DNA of 58,354 nucleotides from JBHELT01 sp046262935 (GCA_046262935.1 JBHELT010000026.1:1-58354); one strand, 5' to 3'; counted from the first letter of the stretch, positions 9,970 to 18,535 are shown. Numbers and translations: made by a program. Notes: generated by a model not told the origin, from the sequence alone.

Positions 9970-10914
9970 ATGAGTCAACGTGAATGGGTTGAGAAGGACT
10001 ACTACGCGGCCCTAGGGGTCGATAAGAAGTCTTCTCAAGCTGAGATCGATAAGGCATTCCGCAAACTGGCGCAGAAGAATCATCCTGATACCAACCCCGG
10101 TGATGCCCGGGCCGAAGAGCGCTTCAAGGAGATATCGCAAGCGCACGACGTGATCGGCGACCCCGCCAAGCGTAAGGAATACGACCAGATGCGCGAGATG
10201 CTCGCGGGCGGTTTCCGAGGTTTCAGCGGCGGTCCGCAAGGGGTCCGCATCGAAGATCTATTCGATACCGGCGGTAACAGTTCAGCGGGGTTCGAAGACC
10301 TTTTCAGCGGCATATTTGGCGCAGGGTCCAGATCCAGGACTGCACCGCGTGGCGCCGATTACGAAACCGAGATCAGTTTGGACTTCATGGACGCGATGGG
10401 TGGCACAACGATCACTCTGCCTCTTTCAGTCGGGGGCCGAACGAGGCAGGTCAAGGTCCGGATTCCAGCGGGCGTCAAAGATGGTGCCCGCATCAAAGTG
10501 GGAGGCAGGGGAGAGCAGGCTGCGGGGGCGGTCTCTGGAGATCTTTACGTCCGGGTCAAAGTGAATCCCCATAGATTCTTCGGACGAAAAGGCAAAGACG
10601 TCACCTTGCAAGTGCCGCTCACGTACACAGAGGCGGCACTCGGTGCCGACATCGAGGTCCCCACTATGGATGGGGGGCCGGTCAAAGTGAAGATCCCCGC
10701 GGGAACGCAGCCAGGCAAGACCTTCCGGTTGCGCGGTAAGGGCCCCGTCATCGCCGGGGCAAATTCGGATCTGCTAGTTAGCGTCCAGGTGTCCGTGCCC
10801 AGCCATCTTTCGAAGAAACAGCGTGAACTGCTAAAGGATCTTGATGAGGCCTTTGAGCACCCTTCAGTTAGGGCGGAACTCGAACGATTCATCACCGAAG
10901 GAAAACATGCCTGA
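9970..10914 (+). CDS. dnaJ: DnaJ-family co-chaperone without zinc finger (CbpA-type)
   Basis: This co-chaperone stimulates the DnaK ATPase and delivers clients. The 314-aa protein has the J domain (DYYAALGVDKKSS, HPD near residue 37), a Gly/Phe-rich linker (about 75-115) and two C-terminal beta-sandwich substrate domains. The four CxxCxGxG zinc-binding repeats of classical DnaJ are absent, so this is a class-II (CbpA/DnaJB-like) protein although it occupies the dnaJ position of the operon. It lies 16 bases after grpE and overlaps hspR by eight bases. Confidence 0.95.
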   Translation: MSQREWVEKDYYAALGVDKKSSQAEIDKAFRKLAQKNHPDTNPGDARAEERFKEISQAHDVIGDPAKRKEYDQMREMLAGGFRGFSGGPQGVRIEDLFDTGGNSSAGFEDLFSGIFGAGSRSRTAPRGADYETEISLDFMDAMGGTTITLPLSVGGRTRQVKVRIPAGVKDGARIKVGGRGEQAAGAVSGDLYVRVKVNPHRFFGRKGKDVTLQVPLTYTEAALGADIEVPTMDGGPVKVKIPAGTQPGKTFRLRGKGPVIAGANSDLLVSVQVSVPSHLSKKQRELLKDLDEAFEHPSVRAELERFITEGKHA

Positions 10915-11365
10915 TCGCCAGCGCCGCGAGCGTTCAGCCGGGCTTGCCGTTTACGTCATAAGCGTTGTGGCTGATCTTGCTGGGGTTCATCCTCAGACCT
11001 TGCGAATGTACGAGCGTAAAGGTTTGATCGAACCGCAGCGAACCGCGGGCAATAGCAGACGTTACTCGCAGCTCGATGTCGATCGGCTGAAGCGGATACA
11101 GGAACTTACTCAGGACGGTGGCGTGAATCTGGCAGGAGTGCGCATCATCATGGAATTGGAGCATCGTCTAGAGCGGGCTAACTCGGCGCTTAGCCGGTCG
11201 CAAACCCTGATCGAGCGCATGCAGGATCGCATGGATGCTCTCGAAGATGAACTCGATGCTGCCGAAGATGTGATACGAGCATCGCGAAGGTCTCGCGGAG
11301 TTCTTGTGAGGATGAGTGACGTGAGAGACCTATTTGCTGCCGATAGGGGGCGTGATCAAGGTTGA
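10907..11365 (+). CDS. hspR: HspR, MerR-type repressor of the heat-shock operon
   Basis: The 152-aa protein has an N-terminal MerR-type winged helix (VADLAGVHPQTLRMYERKGLIEP is its recognition region) and a coiled coil at about 80-125. HspR represses the dnaK operon by binding HAIR with DnaK as co-repressor, and a HAIR site lies at 7372-7392. I chose ATG at 10907 because AAGGA lies just upstream and the downstream sequence matches the family start. The longer in-frame start at 10841 lies well inside dnaJ. Confidence 0.93.
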   Translation: MPDRQRRERSAGLAVYVISVVADLAGVHPQTLRMYERKGLIEPQRTAGNSRRYSQLDVDRLKRIQELTQDGGVNLAGVRIIMELEHRLERANSALSRSQTLIERMQDRMDALEDELDAAEDVIRASRRSRGVLVRMSDVRDLFAADRGRDQG

Positions 11366-11446
11366 CGATGTGACAGGAGGTAGCATCGATAGATGCGACC
11401 GGCCATGGACTCTAAGTTCATCATGCGGACCGGATAGGAGGAGAGA

Positions 11447-11824
11447 TTGACCAAGTCCGAGGCAGCAAAGGGCAGCGAAGGCAGCGTGCGAAGAATCGCG
11501 CAAGATGCCGAGCGTCATTCGATCCGGATGACTGCCGATCGAATCTTGGTTGCCTCTCCCAAAGAACTTGGTGAGCGCAAGAGCCGAGGTGGCATCTTGA
11601 TCCCTGCGACGGTTGCCTCCGAGTCGCGACGCGCGATCTGGGGTGAGGTGGCCGCGGTTGGCCCCATGGTGCGTGGCGCCGAAACAGGTGACCTAATCTT
11701 ATTCGGCCCCGAAGCTGCCTATGAGCTTGAGGTCAGAGGCGAGGAATACATCGTGCTGCGCGAGCGCGACATCCACGCGGTCGCTTCCGAGAGGGCCGAG
11801 GGCCGCACCGGTTTGTATCTGTAA
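11447..11824 (+). CDS. GroES-like (Cpn10) protein
   Basis: The 125-aa protein has an approximately 25-residue N-terminal extension, then a Cpn10 fold: ADRILVASP, a mobile-loop-like KSRGGILIPATV, WGEVAAVGP and GDLILFGPEAAYELEVRGEEYIVLRERDIHAV. GroES caps GroEL to enclose substrates. No groEL is in the window, and the extension and divergent core suggest a secondary Cpn10 homologue. TTG at 11447 follows AGGAGG. It lies 81 bp after hspR, possibly in the same transcript. Confidence 0.75.
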   Translation: MTKSEAAKGSEGSVRRIAQDAERHSIRMTADRILVASPKELGERKSRGGILIPATVASESRRAIWGEVAAVGPMVRGAETGDLILFGPEAAYELEVRGEEYIVLRERDIHAVASERAEGRTGLYL

Positions 11825-11848
11825 CCTCGGATACCACCGACCTGTCGT

Positions 11849-12661
11849 TCACTGTTCACCCTGCCATGCATCATGCCGGGAGAGGTTGCGGACCGCCTCA
11901 GCGATGCTGCTGGGCGCGACCAGCGGAAGGAAGTGTCCGGCTCCGTCGATCCACATGATCTTCGATCCGGCGATCCGCCGCGCCAACCTTTTGGCTGACG
12001 ATGGTCGGATCAAAGGATCCTTACTGCCGATCACTACGATCGTGGGGACCGAGATGCCGCCCAAGGACTCTTCGATGAACGAGATCTCTTTCAGATAGGA
12101 CTTCTGCTCGCGATGAAAGCTTCTCCAGGCCGAAGAGCTCATCCAACTGCTGACTGACTCGCGCAGATGCTCTTCATCGACGCCAGAAAGGCCTCTTCCC
12201 ATGGAACGGCGCGCTCGCTCCGACAGCAGGGCCCTGCCCATCCCCTGCAGCGCGACAAAAGCCAGCACATGTCCTGCGATGGGCAAACCTAAGACTCTGT
12301 CCACGATGTCGGTTTGGGATATCCCAACCGATGCTGCCAATACCAAACCTGTAACGCGGCTTGGGTGTCTTTGCGTGAGGGCCAGCGCGACGCCGCCTCC
12401 CCAACTGTGGCCAACCACTATGGTGTTTTCGATGCCATCTGAATCCATCAGGTCCACAAGGCGGTCGGCGTTGTCGAAGAAACCATTGGCCATCCCGCCG
12501 GTCAAGCCGTACCCGGGGCGGTCCGGGATGATCACCGTGTGATCGAGTGCGAGTTCGCTTGCGACGGCTTTCCAATCCATCTTGCTTCCCGGCTGGCCGT
12601 GCAACAGCAGCACCGAAGGCCCTGAGCCAACCGTGTCGGCATGAAGTTTTGGCGCATCCAT
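11849..12661 (-). CDS. Alpha/beta-fold hydrolase
   Basis: The 270-aa protein has LLLHGQPGSKMDW (oxyanion-hole HG), the nucleophile elbow GHSWGGG (serine near residue 103), a late acid GSKDPLIRP and the catalytic histidine in GAGHFLPL. The catalytic triad is complete. The substrate is unknown; the family includes esterases, epoxide hydrolases and haloperoxidases. No strong ribosome-binding site is seen upstream of the ATG. It lies just downstream of the SpoIID-like gene on the same strand. Confidence 0.85.
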   Translation of the reverse strand: MDAPKLHADTVGSGPSVLLLHGQPGSKMDWKAVASELALDHTVIIPDRPGYGLTGGMANGFFDNADRLVDLMDSDGIENTIVVGHSWGGGVALALTQRHPSRVTGLVLAASVGISQTDIVDRVLGLPIAGHVLAFVALQGMGRALLSERARRSMGRGLSGVDEEHLRESVSSWMSSSAWRSFHREQKSYLKEISFIEESLGGISVPTIVVIGSKDPLIRPSSAKRLARRIAGSKIMWIDGAGHFLPLVAPSSIAEAVRNLSRHDAWQGEQ

Positions 12662-12688
12662 GTTCTATATCGTGCCGCTACACCAAGG

Positions 12689-14398
12689 TTAGTTGCGGTA
12701 TCTGCGGGTTGATCGGATCCTCCAGCCAACGAGCATCGCGAGAGCACCGCCTACCAGCACCAGCGCTGCGACGACCAAACCCCTGTCCATCTTGGGTGAT
12801 CTGTTGGTTCCCCCAGCCGAACTGCGACCCGAGCGTGGGGCCCCTTGCCGGCGGTTCGAGGGCGTTGGTGAGGGGCCCGTCGATCCGAACGTGAAGGATT
12901 GCGAGCGAACCTCGTCGACACCGTCGGTGGTTAGGACGTCAACGTCGTAAGAACCGGACCCCAACGTGCTCTTATCGATCTCGATGGCTTGCATGCCGCG
13001 TTCCATCGGCACGGGACCTTGGACAACCTGTTTCGCAGCGGATACATCTTTGCGTCGAACCTCGAGCGACACCAACGCTGCATTAGAAAGAGTGAACCCG
13101 ATCTTGGAAGGACCGATCATCGCGACTTCGGTCAGGCCGAACACCGGGTTGATCTTTGGAGCTTTCCAGACCGCGACGCCGGCTGGGGACGCGGTGAGTT
13201 CGGTGGGCCCGTCGGGCAGTACCGCGCCATCTGTCTTGACCTCGCCTTGTCTTTCGATAACCACCTTGTCGATGCCCGTGGCGATCAGCACCCTTATCAC
13301 CGACGGTTCTTGGACGGCTTGTGGTCTCAGCCCTGCGTAGTAGAAAGCCAGGATGTCTGAATAAGACATCGATCTATCGGCTTTCCCCTTTGCGCCGTAT
13401 TGGACCATGCCAACGCCGTGGCCCCATCCTCTTCCTTCGAAGACGGCGTCTGGCCCATCTGTTGTCACACCCATCCATCTCGAAGGGATGGTTTCGGGCA
13501 GGTTTCGCCCATCCGAGCCGAGTGTTGGGTACCGTTTCGGTTCTAAGCAAACGGCATTTGCATTGAGCTTCTTCCTAAGATCGTCGAGCGTCATCTTGAG
13601 GGTTTGACCTGCATTGGACATCTGCACATCGCTTCCCGATGCCGTCACCTGTTCGATGTTGCCCGACTTCCATACACCTGCTCTGCGAAGAGACTCGGTG
13701 AGATCGGCCAGCGGCATCCGCACCTTCCAGTGTGAGTACGGCGAGGAGCCGTCGTCGGATTCGATCACGGGTTTGAGGTACGCAAGGGCCGATCCGCCGA
13801 AAGCATCGGCATTGGTGTACGTATGCCCGTCTGAAGTCGAGAAGAAGAAGGTATTTGCGGGCTTTCCCTGATATCGCAAGATCTCGCCAGTGGTCTGAGT
13901 TACCGCCGCACTCCATCTGTCTCCCCAGGCGCCACGCTCGACCCCCAGGCCGCGAAAAACTTGGCATGCATCGGTCGAGCAGATGTTGAAGCCCAGGTCG
14001 CGGGCCAGTTGCGAGTTTGGGTTCATGTGACTCATCGCGTAAGTACGCGCCGCAACGACTTGAGTTTTCAGTGCTTCGATGGGCCACGAACGTGGAACTT
14101 CGGCGATCCCCTTTAAGTAATTCTCGAATGTCATCTCCGAGACGATGAATAACTTGCCGTCTTTCGCCTTGCCGATCTGGATCTTCGAACCATACGCAGC
14201 GTGAAGGTTGCGTTTTTGTTTGGCAGGGCAAGCGGTTGGGTGCGGAGCGAAATGAGCATCGATCTTGATCGAGGCCCCCTGCGCCGGGGCGAGTGTGACC
14301 GGACCTGCGGTCTCGACCGCGGCGGATGCCCCTTGACTGTTGACCATCCCCGCGAGGGCGATGCCCAATGAACCGACGATGATCGCCCACGGTCTCAT
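12689..14398 (-). CDS. SpoIID/LytB domain protein, secreted and membrane-anchored
   Basis: The 569-aa protein has a signal peptide (MRPWAIIVGSLGIALAGMV), a SpoIID/LytB domain with FENYLKGIAEVPRSWP and VVAARTYAMSHM (about residues 95-135), and the hallmark GRGWGHGVGMVQYGAKG near residue 325. A C-terminal transmembrane helix precedes a basic tail. SpoIID is a peptidoglycan lytic transglycosylase in sporulation; homologues in non-sporulating actinobacteria probably remodel the cell wall. I chose ATG at 14398 because the longer frame runs antisense into ilvA and lacks a signal peptide. Confidence 0.87.
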   Translation of the reverse strand: MRPWAIIVGSLGIALAGMVNSQGASAAVETAGPVTLAPAQGASIKIDAHFAPHPTACPAKQKRNLHAAYGSKIQIGKAKDGKLFIVSEMTFENYLKGIAEVPRSWPIEALKTQVVAARTYAMSHMNPNSQLARDLGFNICSTDACQVFRGLGVERGAWGDRWSAAVTQTTGEILRYQGKPANTFFFSTSDGHTYTNADAFGGSALAYLKPVIESDDGSSPYSHWKVRMPLADLTESLRRAGVWKSGNIEQVTASGSDVQMSNAGQTLKMTLDDLRKKLNANAVCLEPKRYPTLGSDGRNLPETIPSRWMGVTTDGPDAVFEGRGWGHGVGMVQYGAKGKADRSMSYSDILAFYYAGLRPQAVQEPSVIRVLIATGIDKVVIERQGEVKTDGAVLPDGPTELTASPAGVAVWKAPKINPVFGLTEVAMIGPSKIGFTLSNAALVSLEVRRKDVSAAKQVVQGPVPMERGMQAIEIDKSTLGSGSYDVDVLTTDGVDEVRSQSFTFGSTGPSPTPSNRRQGAPRSGRSSAGGTNRSPKMDRGLVVAALVLVGGALAMLVGWRIRSTRRYRN

Positions 14399-14438
14399 GC
14401 GGCAAGTATCCCGTGTGGCGAGGTGAAAGAATCTATTG

Positions 14439-15650
14439 ATGGACCTGGTTACGCTCGAAGATATCTCAGCTGCCCGCGAAACGCTCGAGGGCATCATCCA
14501 ACGCACTCCCGTCGAGCAGAGCCGCGCTCTTTCCGAGATGGCCGGAGGAGAGGTCCTACTCAAATGCGAGAACCTGCAAAGAACCGGCGCGTTCAAGATC
14601 AGAGGCGCGTATAACCGCATCTCGAAGCTGGTCCCTGCCGAGCGCAGAGCGGGTGTAGTCGCGGCGAGTGCTGGCAATCACGCGCAAGGCGTTGCGCTGG
14701 CCGCATCGTTGCTTGGAGTCAAAGCCACGGTATTCATGCCAGAGGGTGCATCGCTGCCCAAGGTCGAAGCGACGCGGTCTTACGGCGCCGAAGTTGTTTT
14801 AGCGGGCACCATTTACGACGAGGCTTTCGCCGCCGCCCAGCTATTGGCAGAGCGCACTGGTGCGGTGATGGTGCATCCGTTCGACCACCTCGATGTGATC
14901 GCAGGCCAGGGAACGATAGCGATCGAGATCCTCGATCAGATCGCCGATTGCGCGTCGATCGTCGTTCCTGTCGGGGGTGGGGGACTTATCTCCGGGATCG
15001 CTGCGGGAGCAAAGGCCATTCGTCCCGATATAAAGGTCATCGGAGTTGAACCGCAGGGGGCGGCCGAGGTTTCTGCTTCATTGGCAGCGGGCCATCTCGT
15101 GAAACTCGATCAGTTGGCGACCATCGCCGACGGCCTTGCGGCCAAACAGGCCGGCGAACTCACACTTGCGCACATCCAGGCTTTCGTCGATGAAGTGGTG
15201 ACCGTGACCGACGACGAACTCGCCGAGGCGCTTCTTCTTCTTGTTGAACGACAGAAGCTTGTCGCAGAGCCAGCGGGTGTTGCCGGTGTCGCTGCGATCA
15301 TGAAGGCCAAGACCCAAGTCCCTTTCCCTTGCTGCGTCCTGATCTCTGGAGGCAATATCGACCCGATGCTGCTGCTGCGGGTGATCCGCTTCGGCATGGG
15401 TTCGTCGGGGAGGTATTTCTCGTTCAGGACCCGGATCGCAGATCGGCCTGGAGAACTCCACCGATTATTGGGTGTCATCGCTGACGCTGGGGGCAACGTG
15501 GTTGGGGTTGAGCACCGGGCTCAAGGGGGTTCGCTTAGGCATCTCAACGAGGTTGAAGTTATGGTGCAAGTAGAAACCCGTGGCATAGATCACGTTGAGG
15601 CTTTGAATCAGAGGTTGAAAGACGCTGGCTATGTCGTCGAAGGCATTTAG
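14439..15650 (+). CDS. ilvA: Threonine ammonia-lyase with C-terminal ACT domain
   Basis: This PLP enzyme deaminates threonine (and serine) to 2-oxobutyrate, feeding isoleucine synthesis or catabolism. In the 403-aa protein the PLP lysine is in GAFKIRGAYN (near residue 53), the phosphate loop is PVGGGGLISG, and a single ACT domain starts at about residue 325 (FRTRIADRPGELHRLL), as in TdcB-like/ACT forms. Whether it is allosterically inhibited cannot be told. ATG at 14439 is used; TTG at 14436 is an alternative. Its TAG forms part of the SD of the selenoprotein gene that follows. Confidence 0.93.
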   Translation: MDLVTLEDISAARETLEGIIQRTPVEQSRALSEMAGGEVLLKCENLQRTGAFKIRGAYNRISKLVPAERRAGVVAASAGNHAQGVALAASLLGVKATVFMPEGASLPKVEATRSYGAEVVLAGTIYDEAFAAAQLLAERTGAVMVHPFDHLDVIAGQGTIAIEILDQIADCASIVVPVGGGGLISGIAAGAKAIRPDIKVIGVEPQGAAEVSASLAAGHLVKLDQLATIADGLAAKQAGELTLAHIQAFVDEVVTVTDDELAEALLLLVERQKLVAEPAGVAGVAAIMKAKTQVPFPCCVLISGGNIDPMLLLRVIRFGMGSSGRYFSFRTRIADRPGELHRLLGVIADAGGNVVGVEHRAQGGSLRHLNEVEVMVQVETRGIDHVEALNQRLKDAGYVVEGI

Positions 15651-15662
15651 GAGGGTGGCTCG

Positions 15663-15890
15663 GTGATCATCGAGATTGAATACTGCGTAGTTTGAAACTA
15701 CACAGACAGAGCCGTCGGTCTGGCGGCTGCGATACTTTCGAATAAGGGCAGGAAAGTGAAAAGGCTGAACCTTGTTCCGTCCGATGGCGGGCGGTTCGAA
15801 GTGACTGTGGATGGCCGGCAGATATGGTCGAAGAAGCAGTCCAAGAGCTTCCCGGAGACTCACCAGATACTCGAAGAGTTGGGCGACTGA
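15663..15890 (+). CDS. selW: SelW-like (Rdx family) selenoprotein with in-frame TGA
   Basis: GTG at 15663 lies eight bases after AGGAGG. The frame runs 75 codons and contains one internal TGA (15693-15695). Read as selenocysteine (U), the start is MIIEIEYCVVUNYTDRA. This is the Rdx/SelW CxxC redox motif as CxxU, with Sec at residue 11 where homologues often have Cys. Downstream family features fit: RAVGLAAAIL, LVPSDGGRFEVTVDG, IWSKKQSKSFPE and ILEELGD before the true TGA at 15888. A SECIS-like hairpin begins 14 bases after the TGA. SelW proteins are small thioredoxin-fold thiol-redox proteins. It lies between ilvA and NDH-2 on the same strand. The alternative is a nonsense-mutated gene, but the codon position and hairpin argue against it. 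Confidence 0.87.
15710..15728 (+). promoter_or_regulatory. Bacterial SECIS-like hairpin downstream of the Sec codon
   Basis: AGCCGTC (15710-15716) pairs with GGCGGCT (15722-15728), seven pairs with one T-G wobble, closing a five-base loop GGTCT. The E. coli fdhF SECIS upper loop carries GGUCU, and its G and U contact SelB. Here the G-U lies 26-27 nt from the first base of TGA, versus 23-24 in fdhF, so it is offset by one codon. The position is within the usual range for bacterial SECIS elements. The hairpin lies entirely within coding sequence. Confidence 0.8.
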
Positions 15891-17149
15891 ATACCAAACA
15901 TGTTGTCGTCCTGGGTGGTGGTTTTGCTGGCTTGAACGTTGTTCGTGCGCTGGCCAAGGCGCCGGTTGTCATCACCCTCATCGATCATCACAATCATCAC
16001 CTTTTCCAACCCCTCCTCTATCAGGTGGCGACTGCCTCATTGAACCCAAGCGACGTGGCCGCCCCTATCCGCCGCATCCTTCGCAAGCAGCGCAATGTTT
16101 CGGTCTTGCTAGCCCAAGCCGATTCCATCGATCTTGCAGGACGGCGCGTCGTCCTGGTGGATGACGAGGTCTCGTACGACTTTTTAGTTGTGGCAACCGG
16201 CGTCACGCACTCTTATTTCGGCAACGACGGGTGGGCCAAGCACGCGCCTGGTCTTAAGACCCTGGCCGATGCCTTGGCTATCCGAGAAAAGATGTTGTTC
16301 GCCTATGAGGCAGCCGAGCGCGAATCGGACCCGATAGCGAGGCAAGAGTGGCTCAACTTCGTGATCGTAGGGGGCGGCCCCACCGGCGTCGAGATGGCAG
16401 GCTCGATGATCGAGATCGCTCGGCGTGCGCTAGATTCCGATTTCCGCAATTACGATCCCCGCACGGCCAGGGTCTTCTTGGTCGAAGCCGGGGCACGCGT
16501 CTTGCCTGCGTTCCATCCATCGCTTTCGGCTAAGGCGGAATCACAACTCGCCAAACTAGGGGTTGAACTAAGACTCGATTCAGCCGTCACCGGGATCAAC
16601 GAACGCGGCGTCGCGATCGGCGATGAACGCATCGCATCGCGCAACGTCATATGGGCGGCGGGAATCAAGGCTTCGAGTTTGGGGGCTTCGCTGGTTGCAA
16701 ACGGTGGTCAACTCGATGGTTCCGGACGGGTCAAGGTTTCGCCAGATCTTTCTGTACCGGGCTCACCTGAGGTTTTCGTCGCAGGCGACCTTGCTGCAGT
16801 GATGAACGGTTCGCGTCCAGTCCCAGGGGTTGCTCCCGCAGCGATGCAGATGGGCAAGGCAGTCGCGGCGAACATCATGCGCAGCCTCAAAGGGGAACCA
16901 ACTATCGCGTTCAGGTATCGCGACAAGGGCTCGCTTGCGACCATCGGGCGCGCCGCTGCCGTGGCAGACCTCAAACGCGTGAAGTTGTCGGGCCTACTGG
17001 CATGGTTGGCATGGCTCAGTATCCATATCTTCTTCTTGATCGGATTTCGCAACCGAACCGTCGTGATGCTGGAGTGGGCACGCGCCTACCTTGGCAATGA
17101 ATGGCAAGCGCGGCTGATCACTTCTGAGTCGTCTCGACTTAGATCCTGA
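15824..17149 (+). CDS. ndh: Type II NADH dehydrogenase (NDH-2)
   Basis: NDH-2 oxidises NADH and reduces menaquinone without proton pumping. In the 441-aa frame the FAD Rossmann motif is VVVLGGGFAGLNV, the NAD motif is VIVGGGPTGVEMAG, the FAD signature is EVFVAGDLAAV, and the C-terminus has the membrane-binding helix LLAWLAWLSIHIFFLIGF. ATG at 15824 is the only standard start before the FAD motif, but it overlaps the selenoprotein by 67 bases and adds about 20 non-family residues. A CTG at 15887 overlapping that gene's stop (CTGA) fits the family N-terminus better, so the start is uncertain. Confidence 0.92.
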   Translation: MVEEAVQELPGDSPDTRRVGRLNTKHVVVLGGGFAGLNVVRALAKAPVVITLIDHHNHHLFQPLLYQVATASLNPSDVAAPIRRILRKQRNVSVLLAQADSIDLAGRRVVLVDDEVSYDFLVVATGVTHSYFGNDGWAKHAPGLKTLADALAIREKMLFAYEAAERESDPIARQEWLNFVIVGGGPTGVEMAGSMIEIARRALDSDFRNYDPRTARVFLVEAGARVLPAFHPSLSAKAESQLAKLGVELRLDSAVTGINERGVAIGDERIASRNVIWAAGIKASSLGASLVANGGQLDGSGRVKVSPDLSVPGSPEVFVAGDLAAVMNGSRPVPGVAPAAMQMGKAVAANIMRSLKGEPTIAFRYRDKGSLATIGRAAAVADLKRVKLSGLLAWLAWLSIHIFFLIGFRNRTVVMLEWARAYLGNEWQARLITSESSRLRS

Positions 17150-18533
17150 TCTGAACCATTCCGTCTTGTACGCGGGTTTCGACACACTGAACAGGCTGAG
17201 TGGCGGGGCCCCTAACCACGCTGCCATCGGTCACGTCGAATCGAGATTGATGGCAGGGGCAGATAACCGTTTGACCATCTAACTTGCCGCGCGTGAGGGC
17301 GCATCCCATATGTGTGCAGACCTCTGCGATCACATGCACCCTGTCCGATAAGCGCACGAACATCAATGCCACTTCACCGACGTCCGCGCCGATCATGGCT
17401 CCTTCTTCGAAGGAATCGAACGGAGCGATGTCGATGAATGCCTGGTCCGTGGGCCCTTCGACTTTGATGCGTTTCGGCAGTTTCTGAGTCGGTGGGGGCT
17501 TGGGCGTCGCTTCGTCAGGTGCCGCCACGGCGCTCAATGATTTCTCAGCCGGACCATTGATCACTTCTCCTGTCGGCGCGTAGCGCGATCCGTGGCACGG
17601 GCAGTCCCACGTCTTCGCCGAACGGTTCCAATCGACTAGGCAACCCATGTGAGTACAACGAGGTGACAGGGTTGTCACGATGCCGTTGTCATCCACGTAT
17701 GCAGCGACTTTATGGCCCCCATCCGCGATGATCGAACCCTCACCTGGGCTTAAGTCACTCAGGTACTTGGTCGTGGTTCTAACGATAAGCACGTGTGTTG
17801 ATGCCTCATGGGAGACCTTGTTAGGAACCGAACCCAGCAGGAAGCGCCTGGTGCCAGTCATTCCCTTGTTGCCAACTACGATCAGATCGTAGGTTCCCGA
17901 TTTTCCCCAATCAGAAAGGCGCTCGGCGGGATCGCCTTGTGCCACAACGGTTTCGACCGGTACCGCATCGCCGAGTTGGCGCGCGGTGTCGCCCGCGATG
18001 TGCTTGCCCAATTCCTCATCACCTACGTAGCCGATGGTGAGGGTTGCTTCGAGGGCTGTTGCGAGGGTGAACGCGCGCCTTGCGGCATCGAATGCGGTTA
18101 CCGATCCATCGGTGCCCACGAGCAAGTTGCCGAACGAGGTTGGTGCTCCCGTCATCGATGTCCTGACGATGAGCACGTCAGATGAGCAATGGTGAGTTAT
18201 CTGATCGGGGACACCGCCTAGCGTTAGTCGTCTTGCGGATCCCATTCCCCTGTCTCCAACAACGATCAGGTCCGCCGATGACCTAGAGGCTGCATCGATG
18301 ACCGCTTCTGCTGGGTCACCGCGCAGGATCTCGATGTCGGCTTCGAGTCCTGTCTCCTTAGCGATCGACGCCGATGCCAGTTGCACCTGCTCGGTTTGGT
18401 CTTCGCCATCCGAAACGACATACACGTATAGAAGTTTCGCTTTCGTGGCGGCGGCGAGTGTCGATGCGAACCTCATCGCCACCTTTGCTGTGTCACTTCC
18501 GTCAGTAGCGCAAACGATCTTGGAATAAGGCAT
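17139..18533 (-). CDS. Fusion of two universal-stress (USP) domains and two Rieske domains
   Basis: The 464-aa protein has USP domain 1 (about 1-126, VVGDRGMGSARRLTLGG), USP domain 2 (about 127-258, VVGNKGMTGTRRFLLGS), Rieske domain 1 (about 259-345, CTHMGC...CPCHGS) and Rieske domain 2 (about 364-464, CTHMGC...CPCHQS). Both USP domains keep the G-x2-G-x9-G nucleotide-binding pattern, and both Rieske domains keep the CxH and CxxH 2Fe-2S ligands. I do not recognise this combination; a nucleotide-sensing redox or electron-transfer role is inference. I chose ATG at 18533, two bases after the DUF2269-like gene. The C-terminal end overlaps the convergent ndh by 11 bases. Confidence 0.88.
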   Translation of the reverse strand: MPYSKIVCATDGSDTAKVAMRFASTLAAATKAKLLYVYVVSDGEDQTEQVQLASASIAKETGLEADIEILRGDPAEAVIDAASRSSADLIVVGDRGMGSARRLTLGGVPDQITHHCSSDVLIVRTSMTGAPTSFGNLLVGTDGSVTAFDAARRAFTLATALEATLTIGYVGDEELGKHIAGDTARQLGDAVPVETVVAQGDPAERLSDWGKSGTYDLIVVGNKGMTGTRRFLLGSVPNKVSHEASTHVLIVRTTTKYLSDLSPGEGSIIADGGHKVAAYVDDNGIVTTLSPRCTHMGCLVDWNRSAKTWDCPCHGSRYAPTGEVINGPAEKSLSAVAAPDEATPKPPPTQKLPKRIKVEGPTDQAFIDIAPFDSFEEGAMIGADVGEVALMFVRLSDRVHVIAEVCTHMGCALTRGKLDGQTVICPCHQSRFDVTDGSVVRGPATQPVQCVETRVQDGMVQIRI

Positions 18534-18535
18534 CT

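Noticed and set aside
15693..15695. TGA as a plain stop or as Trp (alternative code)
   Set aside because: Many genes here end in TGA and use TGG for Trp, so the code is standard. Ending at codon 10 would leave a 65-codon family-matching frame with no start. The CxxU position and hairpin favour selenocysteine.
15887..15889. CTG as the ndh start
   Set aside because: It fits the family N-terminus and a CTGA overlap, but CTG starts are rare and the SD is weak. I kept ATG 15824 and flagged the doubt.
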